Positions 41,758 through 53,900 of a stretch of DNA of 64,000 nt are shown one piece after another. The notes under the pieces are model-generated. The model was not told where the DNA came from and made no database searches. It worked only from the letters and a program-made list of their open reading frames with translations. Position 1 is the first letter of the stretch. Every line of letters starts with the position of its first letter. The position numbers and the translations under genes were made by a program. This stretch comes from Syngnathus acus (lineage: Eukaryota; Chordata; Actinopteri; Syngnathiformes; Syngnathidae). The stretch covers positions 7,542,039-7,606,038 of the forward strand of contig NC_051097.1 in NCBI RefSeq assembly GCF_901709675.1, given 5' to 3'.

Positions 41758-44400
41758 GGTGTAAGGTTATCCAAAAAGTAGCAGATGACAAGATGTGAGT
41801 GGAAGGATTCAACCGGGGTCGGCGTCGAGGCCAAGACAAAACAGCTTCGCCCTTGTCGATGGTGTGCTTTGGTTCTGAGGGCAGGGCTATGTTGCCCAAT
41901 GTGTGCTGCTGACATGTTTGGAGATGTCATCAGGGTCCTGCTCGGCCCTCCTCTAAAACACCCCGACCCACCCCTTGCATGGCACTCTTACCTTCTCGTT
42001 TTGACAATGATGTTGAATGCACATTCCAGCAAACCTATCCAATGCTAAATACAAAAAGTGGTCATGTGACTGCCATTTTTTAATAGTTATTTACTGTAAT
42101 TAATACTTGACCTCTGACCTAGCAAAGATTTATAACTGTAGCATGCAATGTTGTAAAACATATGTAAGTTTCAAACTTCATCTTTTAGCGTTAGCATAGG
42201 TTAGCAAAGAAATTACATACAGCGCTTTCCAATTTTGTGCAAAAATTCAGATTACATTGTCGCCATAGGAACGGAACTCTGTCGTAAAACAACATTATTA
42301 ACTTTTTTTTTTAAAGGCAGCTCTTGTATTGGAGCTCATTAAATTATGTTGATTTCTCAGGCTTTTATGCGCTATCAGTAAAACAAAATGGTAAAACACA
42401 TCCCATAATATTGCATCTGTACCTCGAGGAGCTTCGCCAATGATAATTCCGACATAATCTGCTGCTGAGTCATTGCTGAATCACCACACTGTAGATGCCT
42501 TTAGTAGCAAAGTCATTAAGCCTCCCCCAAGGAAAATATTGCCGCTCACAATAGTCTTCCCTTTGTCTCGTCACAAATAAATCATCCTCATATTTGGAGA
42601 TTAATGGCTCGAGGGTTTAGTTTGTCCTATAAGCCTTCTCTTTAGGAGAACCAAAGAGCAACAATAATAACTCATTCTTAGGCAAATAAGAAAAAGCGCA
42701 CCAGGGAGGGGGGGATTCCGCAAACATACACCAAGCTTCAATATCTTACCATTTATTGTACGATAAAGATTGCTGCTGTGCTATTTTAATACCCTGAGAG
42801 GATGCGGGAAGGCTTCTGCAGTTCATCAGCTTAATTCAAGACAAATTAATTCAATGAGCTCAATTAGGTGTTTTGCAAACAGGCAGGGGGGGGAAATACA
42901 AGGTTTTAATCATGGTAATCCGTCACTGTTGAACGCGATTAATCATGTCCTATTTTGAAATTAAAATGGATAATAAAAGGAATTTTTCCAATTAATTATG
43001 CCAACATCAGAACAGACTAAATCATTGTGATAGTTTGAAATAAACAGAGGGTGTTTGACTGCATTAAAAAAAAAAATCTTCCAATATTGCATTATTACGG
43101 TTGGCCTAGTCTTTTAAAATTACAGGAATATTTTTGTGAGTACAACTGAGTTCTTTTTCCCTTTTGCCCGTGACCAGGAAGTGATTTAGTCTTTTCGAAA
43201 TGTTGCAACCCAGTGACTGCCAATTACCATAAGCAGCTTCGCCAAACAACACATCCTGCTCTTATAACCCAAATCGGTGACTTTGCTTTTAATTCTAATT
43301 AAAACCATTCAAAGTCTCTCTTGGAACGTTTTTTTTTTTTTTGGGCCCAAAGGGTGTAAAAGATAAGACAGATAAAAATGAGAAATTCTGCACATAGTTT
43401 ACTTTCATTCAACATTGCAATGCAAAAAGGGAGCGAGCGGCTACAAACCAGATTTTGTATTGAACGTATAGGACCATTGATTGACCTCGGATTTGTAACA
43501 TGGCTATTATATAATAAATATCACAATATAAATGCATCCATTTAGCTTATTAACAGTCCTTTTGTTTACACATTTACACATCTTAGCTCAGGAATCAAAG
43601 ATGGACGGGGGCCAGTTTGTGAGTAATCACCTCAAATTCATAATTATTTATATTTTGAGTAATTATGACCAGAATGGAAACTATTATTGATCTATTTTGG
43701 CAGTGATACAACACCACCCTTGACAATCAGACTCGCGGTAATTCTAATATATATTTCATAGTAGATCCAAAATATCTGGATGATAATATTTCATTTAAAG
43801 ATAGAATTTTTTTTTGTTTTAATTAATGAAAAACTAGCATCTTAATCTCATTGAAGTGCTTACGTGTGTGTTGAAACTAAATTGTCTTTGGAGTCTTACA
43901 TCTACCGCCATTTGCATATTTCAGACTACTTTACATGATGCTTTTTAACATGATCGTCCTTCTATATGTGGGAATCCCATCCCATCTATGAACAAAGAAG
44001 CATCTCATAGATAAATATTTGGCACGTCATTTCCTAGCATCAAAACAAAAAAAACTACTGGTACTGGAATTGTTGGTATGACACGTCGGCTCGATTTGCA
44101 TAAATGTGCATGTGGGCCACGAGAGCGAGTGTCTCTACCGCGTGCGGTGGTGTCGGACTGTTAAATGGCCGCGTTGTGGCGTTCACACCCACGAGTCCAG
44201 CGGCGGAGGTTTGTTATCCATGAGGCCCACGGCGGGCCTGCCAGCTCGGATGAAGTGTTTCCTCTCGCTTATCGCCTGCGCGGGGGTGGGAGGGACAGAT
44301 ATGCAAACGTTATTGGACGTGGCGTAAACAAACAGGCTTGGCGACACAATAGTGCATTAGCAGCAGTAGCATGCAAAGTATGCAAAATCGAAAACACGGC
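41758..44400. other. bmp10 upstream region and bmp10-arvcf spacer
   Basis: No gene is recognised on either strand. It must include the bmp10 promoter. No convincing TATA box or Smad cluster was identified. AT-rich sequence with A and T tracts dominates. Confidence 0.5.
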
Positions 44401-44940
44401 GGTGCCTTGAGATACAAATTTTAATTTATTCCGTGACCATGCACAAAACACAAGGATCATTTTTTTCCCCACTGGAATGAATTTCTCCCCCAAATTGGAT
44501 CGTTTAAAAAGAGGTAATACCACTCCAAAATATTATACTTGAAAAAAAAATGATGACGATGAAAGTGAATAAAAACAATTTTGTCACAGTGCAAATAATA
44601 AAAATAAATAAAAAAATGTTTGTCAGTGCAGTGAATTATCAAGCTGCTTTTTGTCTGCTCATCAGTGCGGCACCGATATTATTCTTTCATATTCCATTCT
44701 TTGTAGAGGATAAAGAATACATGATTGAGAGTACTGTAACATTGTCTGTTCACATGTGTTGCTTCATCATTTGTGTTCCACCTAATGGGTCCAATAGTGT
44801 AACACAAATACTATTTGAAGTTAGCATTAAGATAGCGGACTGCTATTTGGTTGAACAAAAAAAAAAATCATTCTAGCTATGGCTAGTATCTAAAAAGAAA
44901 AGAAAACTCATAAGTGGAGTCACTCATATCTCAAGGCACC
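44401..44940. mobile_element. 540-bp MITE-like element forming the arvcf 3' flank
   Basis: Its ends are perfect inverted copies of GGTGCCTTGAGATA (44401-44414 and 44927-44940). The left end continues with CAAATTTTAATTTATTCCG. A truncated relative of the left end occurs at 6451-6535. The interior is AT-rich and non-coding. The target duplication is not clear. The element begins 30 bp beyond the arvcf stop codon. Confidence 0.65.
44425..44430 (-). terminator. Candidate arvcf poly(A) signal inside the element
   Basis: TTTATT on the plus strand is AATAAA for the minus-strand arvcf transcript. It is the first canonical signal after the arvcf stop codon; none occurs between 44431 and 44970. Confidence 0.45.
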
Positions 44941-44970
44941 ACTGCACATGGAAATTTGGTATGATAAACA

Positions 44971-47900
44971 TTATTTTACCGGAAGAGGGTCTCTTTCAAC
45001 AACAGGTGCGATTCCATCTTCCACTCTGTCGTTTGGCTCTAAAGTGCTGGAAAACACATCTGAAAAACAAATGCGGCGCATCGGAATAACGTACTAATAG
45101 TTGCGATAAATCGGAATAAGCCATCTGATGGAATTTTGGTGTTATTGTTAGGTTTCATTTAATGTATTATTTTGTGCCCAAAGTTGTTTTGAATGCCTTA
45201 ATACCATGACATGTGACTTACTCCCACTTCTGAACTCTGGCAAGCAGCCAGTCCAGTGCTAACACGTCCGTGCATCAGTGACCTTGCTTTCACGCCTCCC
45301 TAATAACTTCAGCCCCCCCATCTGGTCTGTTTGAACTCAGCTTTCTCAGCGCTCATTTCGCTTTGGTAGAAGATTATCAAATAACATTTGATATTCATGA
45401 AAAAGCTGACCTTGGGATTTGTCCATGAGAGGCAAAGTGATGTCATCGCCGCTTTGCTTCACACTTTTTTTTTTCGTCACTGCGGTTGTTGTCGGCTTTG
45501 GAAGAAAAAATAAATAAATCATAAAAGAGCACTTTTGCTGTATTTACAATAATGAAGACTTTACGCTATATATTACAGAAAATTGAGTTTTTAATGGCTT
45601 GTGATTTGCCGAGTGCTTTCAAGAGTGAACTGTTTAAAATTGTGCAACAATATTATGGATCCATAATATAACTTTAATACCTTAAAGTGGCTTTTATTCC
45701 AGCCCGCCTTGTTGAGGGTGTTCCTCAGGTCCTTGTAGGTCCAGATAGTCTGAAGCACATGGGAGGCTGCCCTGGTTTCACGTGTTGATTGACTGAATCA
45801 ACAAACCAAAAAAAAAAGCAATTATCACCCGGCTAAAACGAAAAACCCTCATGAATGGTTCACCTGGACCTGCTGATGGCCACCAGTTTCTGGATGGCGT
45901 GTCCGTGAATAAGCGCCCTGGCGTTCTCCTGGCTGTCGGTGATGATCTCGTGAATGGTGTTGAGGAGCGACACCACCGTGTCCCCTTCCAGATTTTTGGC
46001 TGGTCGCTGTTGGCCGCACGGCAGGTTGGCCACCAGGTCCCTCAGGGCGTAGCTGCCTACACAACAGTGGGATGAAAAAACATTCTCAAGTGCACACAGA
46101 CTCAAAATAAAATTTCCAATAGTTAATTCAATAATTATAATTTCATCATAATAATTTAATTGAGCCAATTCAATAGAAGCTAGCTAACTAGCAAACTAAG
46201 AACTAGTTCACAAATATAAAGCGATATGTTCATAAATATATTTATGAACATAAATCCTAGGAAGAAGACCTCCCGGCACTTACCTATGAGATCTTTATTC
46301 CGTCTATCCATGGCCAGGTTACGGAGCGCGATGGCGACCGCTCGCACCACCTTGTCCACGTCGGAGCGCAGCAGCTCCACCAGGATAGGCAGACCTTTCT
46401 CTTTTCGCACGGTGGCTCGAATGTAGCTGGACCACTATGAAGAGAAAAGAATGGTTTGAAGGGGATTCGTTGGTATGTGAAGAAGCGAGCGTGCGCTTAC
46501 GGTCCAGTGGCCGGCGGCGAGGTTCTGCAGGGCTCCGGCGGCCGCCTCCAAGGTGTTGGCATTGTGACTGCAGCCGAGTAAAGACAGGTAAAGTCTCACC
46601 ACCTCGGGCTGGTACAGCATCTTCAAACCTGTGATGGTGAAATGCATTTTTTAGGATGTAAAAAAAATGATAAATCATTTGAATTTTTTTCCACCTTGAA
46701 CAAAGGCAATAGAAAAATTATCTTTTTTTTTTATCGGGTTACTCCTGCTCACAAACGGCCGTTGGTAATAGACGCTTCTGGTTGCTTGCCAAACAAACAA
46801 GCGCAACATGTTTGATTTACATTGGCGGGGCCTCAGCGTGGGATGACATCTGCACTCATCTCATTCCAGAAACATTTTAAACGTCCAACACGACAAAAGA
46901 TATTTGAACAATAAACTAAGGGGTGGAAATTGCAGTATATTGACGGGGCCGGGATAGTGGTGGTCTTTCAGCTGCCGGGTCGTTCCGTTGCAGTAATGCA
47001 AGTGTCCTCGAGCGGGGCAGGTGCTGAGGCGTGGTCTTGCATTTCAACGAGTTCTCGCTCGCAGCTCACCGCAGCGCCATGCATACAAAGCAAACAAGCG
47101 AGCCGGCAGGCACGTCTGTGTTTGATAGTCACCTACTGTACAAAGGTGATGATAGTTATTATAATATTTAAATATGCGGTCTGGAATTCTCTTTGGCTTC
47201 CCACACAGATCAAATAAAATGTCAGAAAATGAAAATATATAAGAAAAATGGACTGACCATGGCTGAACCACTCCTCTGAAGAGCGTGAAAGAAAGAAAAG
47301 ACAAATGTTAAGTGATTACAGTGGACGCTAAACATTCGATAGAAACCCTCAGTGCTTATATGCCTTAATTAAAAGACATTATTATTGACAATCTATGACG
47401 TCATTACTTTCCCCATCATTAAGTAATCTAATTTTGTCTGACCTCTATCAAGACAGAGGACAGGCACACATTAAGGAAATGACTTTACACTGTAAAAAAA
47501 AGAAGTTGCATAAATTAAAAAATATATATGTATATATATATATAATGTTTTTAATTTATTTATTTATTGATTGATTGATTTTTTTAATGTAATATTATTC
47601 CAACCTGAAAAACCTCATCCTTTGCTATTACTGAAGTGAAGAAACAGCGAGATGTGCCCCCCTGCAGTTTGGCAAATCAATTTCCCGGAAGCGTGGAATA
47701 ATAATGTCAATCAGAGGTTATGGCCTGCACCAACCTTTGGGTCTTTTCCCTCCAAAGCAGTCAGGCTCGTTGTTCTTCTTCCGGTGTGGCGCCACCGACC
47801 TCATAATCTGCGTGACGTGAGGTTCCTGCAGGCGCTCTACACCCGGCACCTCCTTATGCACGTGGTAGGAAAGGTTTCGCAGGATGCACACGCAGTTTTC

Positions 47901-50900
47901 CACCGACTAAAAAGGGGAAGATAAGGGACAAGAAGAATTGTCCTCTGTTAACCGTCATCAATGAAATGTCTCGTTAATTTGCCTTCCTGCAGCACGGCGA
48001 TATAGCGCCTGCCTGCTAGCGTGCGTGCGTGCGTGCGGAGCGCATTGCACTTGGCAGCCTTGGCGCATAGTCTCAATTAACTTGATGGAGTGTGATGCTT
48101 TAATGACACATAAAAGTAATGCTTCCTGACTTAGAGCCAATAGGATTTTAACATTTGCTCCCCCTCCCCTCTGGTAGCTGCATCCAAAACAACATCACTG
48201 CAATGAGATGTGACACTTCCTGCCCCCCTTCCGAGCCCCTTCTTTCATTCTCTGGCATCAACTTCCGTCATTTGCTAGCCAACTATTAAAGCAGCAAATG
48301 TCCATACTGGGGTAAGAATCACACGGTGACCCGATCTATCCAGTAAATGGTCAATTTTGCCAGCTACTTCATCTATCCTCCATTTTCTTGTCCTCTTTAG
48401 AGCAGAGGTGAACTGGAGGCTAACCCAGCTGGATGTTCACAAGAGAAAATGGACGCGTCGCCAACCCATATGTCATCGGGTACTGATGAAGGCTGCCGAT
48501 ACCAGCCACCGATACTGACATCAAGTAAGCGCTGAGGGAGATAGAGGGGGATGCGGCGGCACTGATTTATTTCAACATGAATCTTTATCATCGTTTTTTT
48601 TTTTTTTGGGTCGACCGACCTTGTTATCCGTGTCCTTGTTGACCACAGCCGAGTGGAGGGCGTGCAGGAGTGCATCCACGAGTCCTTTGCACTCCCTGAG
48701 CCGCTGTCGGGCCTCGGCTCCGTCCGAGCTGACGTTCCTACGGCGACATGGTCTTTCATCAAAAGCGTTCGCCTCCGAGAAAATCCTTATCCATCACAAA
48801 AATGTAACGGCCGCCTATTATTTATTGCCAAGCCAAGGTTACCGCAGACATCCCGACGTGTTCTTGAAAACGGTGGTCCACTCTGCGCTGTGTCGTTTTG
48901 ACGGCTCGCAGGGTTCTCGTCTCCAGCCCGAGTGGGGTATGATGATTTCTTCGTTGAGCGTTTGCAGGCCGTGGTTGATGACCGTCATCTTGAGGGGTTC
49001 GTGCGACGAGAGGTTCCACAAGGTACCTGGAGGCCAAGAAGATAAAACGCTTGTGGATACGAGTGACTCAACCTACTAGTTTTTCACGATCCTAAAATTG
49101 TACCTGTGACCAATTCTTTGACCTCCATGCTGCTCGTCTTCCTCAGCAGTCGGACCAAAGCCTGGATGCCGTCGCAGTTCCTAATGGCCATTTTGTTGTT
49201 GTGGTCCTTCCCGTAAGATATGTTCCGCAGCGCTCCACAGGCCTTGCGGTGAACTTCGGGTTTAGGGTGGTCCAACAGGTCCACCAACATGGGCACCCCG
49301 TTGAGTTGGCGGACCTCCTGCTTGATGCGGTCGTTCTCGTAGCACAGGTGCTGCAGGTAAGCGGCGGCGTTGGACTTGACTGGATCCATGGGGTGACCCA
49401 GCATGGAGATGACCTCGTGGAGGTTGGGGTCCCTCCAGCGGGGGTCCCTGCGGATGCTGTCCAGGCTCACCATGCTGCTGCGCTTGTGGGGAAATTGCAA
49501 GGTCTGCGCTCGGCACATGGCCTGGAAGAAAGGGTTCAGGTTGCCCTCCAGCTGCGCCATGAAGGCTTCGTCGTAGCCGCTTCTTGAGGAACACAAATAT
49601 AGATTCATCCAACAACACGTTGATAGTCGGACCTATGGATAAATATGTGGGGATGTGACAAACCTGGTTCTCGAGGGCTCCCTGAGGAGCTCCATGGTGG
49701 TAATGGGCCTCAAGTTGTGAATCCCTCCCAAGGTGGTGTAAGTCGCCGCCGGGTGGTCGTTCCTCATGTCCACGGGGTTGTCCGACTGATCCCCGTCGTC
49801 GCCCGTCGGGCTGCTGAATCCCGCCGGAGCGTAGCTGTCCCTCAGGAAGGGCAACGTGAAGTGCGCCCCAGGTTGGAAGTTCTTATTTGGCCAGTAGCCG
49901 CGGAGGGCGCTGCTGCCACGGGACAGGCTGCCGTAGCCGGCGCGTAAATCCCCCCCGGGGGCTCTGTAGCCCTCAGGGAGGGCGTAAAGCCGGTTGTCCG
50001 GGTTGGCAGGCTGAGGATCTGTAGTCTGAGGAACCGGCTGAGTGGCTGTTGTGATGGGTGCGCGAGAAGGTTCAGCGTCAGGAATCGGCTCCTCTGCGGG
50101 GGGGTTATGCTCGACTCGGACTGGCGCATCTGACGGATGAAGGTTCAGCTCTTCTGGCTTCTGGTCAACTTCCTGATCCGCAGCCTTCAACTCCTACAAA
50201 CCCAGAAATGTTACAGGTGGGCAAAGTGTGGAGCGGGAGCCACATAAGGCCCACTCCAGTCCATGTCCTGGCCCACCGGATTTTCATTAGCAAGAGTCTT
50301 AATGTCTTTTTTGAGAAATGTCATTATTCATGAATAATTAATGAGTTCACTTTTTAAATATTTTTTAATTAAAAAATGTAATTGAATTATCTTGCTTGTT
50401 CATTTTGCATGCACACTTTAATTATTTTTTTTTATCATTAATTAAATGCCTCGCTTATGTGTCTGGTTTAAAAATCCAATATGCCCCTTGACCCCAAAAA
50501 TGGACATAGTTCAACATAGGAAACTTGCAATGGCACATTTGAACTGTGCGCGAGCTCCTGCTTATTTCCCATAACGACAATCTCATCTCATCATCTTGCC
50601 TCGCTTAATGCGTGCTCCCGTTAATTAACGAGACCCTCTCTGCTGCCAAGGAGTAATGACCCCATCTTAATTGAAAATAAGTTTATGTTTGAATCTAATG
50701 AAAATGTCAAGGTCCAGCCAATGTTCCATAGACGATGAAAATGGACAAATATGTCTGCTTTTAGATTTTGATTGCCGGGTGAATGCTTTGCTTTTACACC
50801 ACTTGGTTGCTATGGCCACCAGCGGGGGTCTTAATTAGCCTCAATGAAAAGTCATTTTATTGTGCTTTGCTCATATGTCACAAAATATTACCGGGAAGGA

Positions 50901-53900
50901 AGTGACGTCAACAAAAGTGGACTTTAATCCAGTTTAAGGCACTTGAATTAAGTTCAGTCCAATTTACGTAGTTCAAGTGGTCGGACTGAATAAATTGAAG
51001 TGAATTGTATTAAAGTTGATTTTGATTTCAAACGCAATCAGCCATGAGTGAGCGCTCACCTCTATGTCGGTCTGCAGGGGTGTGTCAGCCTCGGTGGAGC
51101 TATCGTTGGTGGAAGTCATGGCGGAGGCGACGGACGTGTCCACTTCGTCGTTGTTGTTGGATGACGGCAAATCGGCCGCCACATGTTTCACCTGCGAGGG
51201 TGACAATGCAGGAGGCCCCTCTGAGCTCTCCTCCTAAACACACACACATGGATGAGTAGTTGAGGGATGACAGCTCAGCAGCATTTGAAACATTCCCTGT
51301 CAGCACAAACACATTTTGCAATTGGACGGATAAACATTGGGAAAGTGGTGTTCTTCCTTTCAGAGGCATAACAAGCTATTGCTGAACTTTCATACCGAAG
51401 TGTATAAACGTGTCCTTTCGCTGCACTTTGCCAAACTTTGCACAGTGATTCAACTGAGTACATTTCTTTTCTTTTGATAGCAATGCAAAATGACAGGAAA
51501 CGTCTAGCAGGGCTGCGAGAAAAGAAAAATAATATCTTTTTGGTTTTTTTCCCAAAGAAATAGCCAAGCAACTATAGAGCAACGTTTGCACAGTTTGACT
51601 TCAACTGACTCATCCTTGTTTTGGGAAATGAATGTAACAACGCAGCTTTTTTCTTTTTTTTTTTTTTAAAGAAAGAAGAAGATGATTTATTTGGTGGTTT
51701 ATCACAATTGAAGGCCCATTAAAAATGATTTCAATTGAAGCTCCTGAGGGAAAAAAATGGAATTAAAAAGTCTTTGCGCATTGGTTTTTATGGGTCAAGT
51801 TTAGGGCATGTTAAATTAATTAATTAATTAATTGTGTCTACCGATGAGGATTTAGAAAATCCTAGTCGATCAATGTTAAATAGGTGTCACTTTTTTTTTT
51901 TCCGTGATGTGTATGTGGGAGGAAAACTTCTTTGGAGCACTAACGAGTTCATCCTTATCTGATTGTCTGCTCCACTCATTTCACTCTTGACAGCCTTTTG
52001 ATTGCATCCATTGAATATCGAGGACAAATGATCCATGACACCATTACGGTGGGGGATGATTAAATGTAGTAAACGTAGAGTCTAAGATATCATTTCCCGG
52101 ACAAATGTGAAAAGAAATAACACCTGACAGCTCCATAAGAAATATGCTGCATTGATTTTATATTAAGGCTTAGTGCTATCCATCCAGCAGATGGAGCTGT
52201 GGCGGGGGAAAAAAACGGACTCGTTTGTTTTTATATGGATTTAAATTTAATACAAGCAGGCACAGCACAGGTGAGGAGTGGCCCACCATTTTGGATTTTG
52301 GCCTGTTTTACTGCTTTGTTTGTGTCTTGCGATTGGCTCGTGACCATTCCAGGAAGTCTGCCATTTTTGTCACCTAAAGTCAGCTAAGGTCAATTGAAAA
52401 TGCTAAAAGCATCGGTGTCAAACCTGAGGCACGAGGGCCAGATTCGGTCCGCCACATCATTGATCGTGGCCCATGAAAGCAAATCATGTGCATCAACTTT
52501 AAATTGGCAAAATGCCAAAAATCAGCCCAAAAAACACTCCAGCACAGGGCCAACCCTAATGAGGGCAAACTATAGAAAATAAAATGGCCGGCTTTATAAT
52601 GAGACTGTTCAGTGTGAGGTTTGTTGCCAGAGAAAACAGATTGAAGGTGGTCATAAAAATGAAATAAAACAAAATCCCACTGGACACAAGCAGATTAATG
52701 TGAAATTCATCATTTATATGCACAGAGGCGCAATAGAGTGCACAAGCGTGTGGCTAAAATGCTCAAAGCTAATCCAATCCACCAATTCCGCTCCCTCTCT
52801 CATTCTCTTCCTCGCTTCGCGGCTCTAAAGTGGCCAACTCAACTCTGCTGCATGACAAAAAAAGAACACAAGAGCTTTCACTTCTTCCTTTCATCCCCTC
52901 GACCCAAATGTGGAGATGGAAGTATCTTGTAACCATCAGACCCAAAACCTCCAAGGGTTGTTTGATTGGGTATTTTATGAGGGGGAGGGAAAAAATCATC
53001 TGTGGACGGGATGATGAAGGATTGGTGGGGCGATAACGTCTGGTCAGACAAGGGCCCCTCTTGTCCCCTCGGTCTGATGAGTCAAGCTCCGGAGGGGACG
53101 CCGGGCCAGCTCTGAGTCAAAGCTTATTCAAATAAGCCACTGCAGCGTCACTAAAAAGTCCAAACAGGTCGAGACAATCGCTCGCAATCTGACGAGAACT
53201 CAGAAAAAACAAGCGGGGGGGAAAAACTAAACAGTTTGGAAACATTAATCACATTTTTTTTTCCCTCCGGCTCAATATTACGATTTAACGTGATTCTTTT
53301 TTGAAGTCCTCTTCATGTATTTTTTTTTAACCAACACAAAGATAAGCATTAGTCTGTCATTGCTGATGCTGATGAGGGAAAATTCGGAGGATTTTTATTG
53401 AAACCAGCTGCAGCAAGTCTATTCGATAAACTTTTAGTATGCAGCTCAAGGGCACGGCTAACATATAAAACCTCCAAACTCAGCATAAATCCTGAAGAAA
53501 AACTCGTGCATATTAGCTTGAACAGGCGGTCATGGTGTCATTGTTCATTTCACTCAAGCGTGATGATGTCACAACTTATTTCCTTGCGCCGCCATCCGTT
53601 GATTCGCTCACGTCGAGCGATGTACACGCCTCCAACGTAACAATGCGGGAATTCGGAAACCAAATTGGACCTTGACTGCCTCGTGGGGAAGCAAAGGATC
53701 TGTCGTCTAATTTGCCGTGAAATTAATTAGAAAAATCTACAATGCATTTCATGAAAAATTAATTAAATGAAGAATTGTGGAAATTGCCAGTAATTATTAT
53801 GTTGGCAATTTAACTAAAATCTACTAGAAAAGAAGAAAATGAATTAACAGGAAATAATAAAAAAGATTTTTTTAAATTGAATTAAAAAGTAATATAAAAA

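Noticed and set aside
45645-45672. 16-bp palindrome ATTATGGATCCATAAT in an arvcf intron
   Set aside because: A single short palindrome in AT-rich intron sequence is expected by chance and has no associated feature.
46930-47100. Possible arvcf alternative exon read on the minus strand (QRNDPAAER)
   Set aside because: It loosely resembles the human alternative segment, but no GT donor follows in the needed phase and a stop interrupts the alternative frame.
49201-49587. 128-codon open frame antisense to arvcf
   Set aside because: Shadow of the armadillo-repeat exon 49104-49582.
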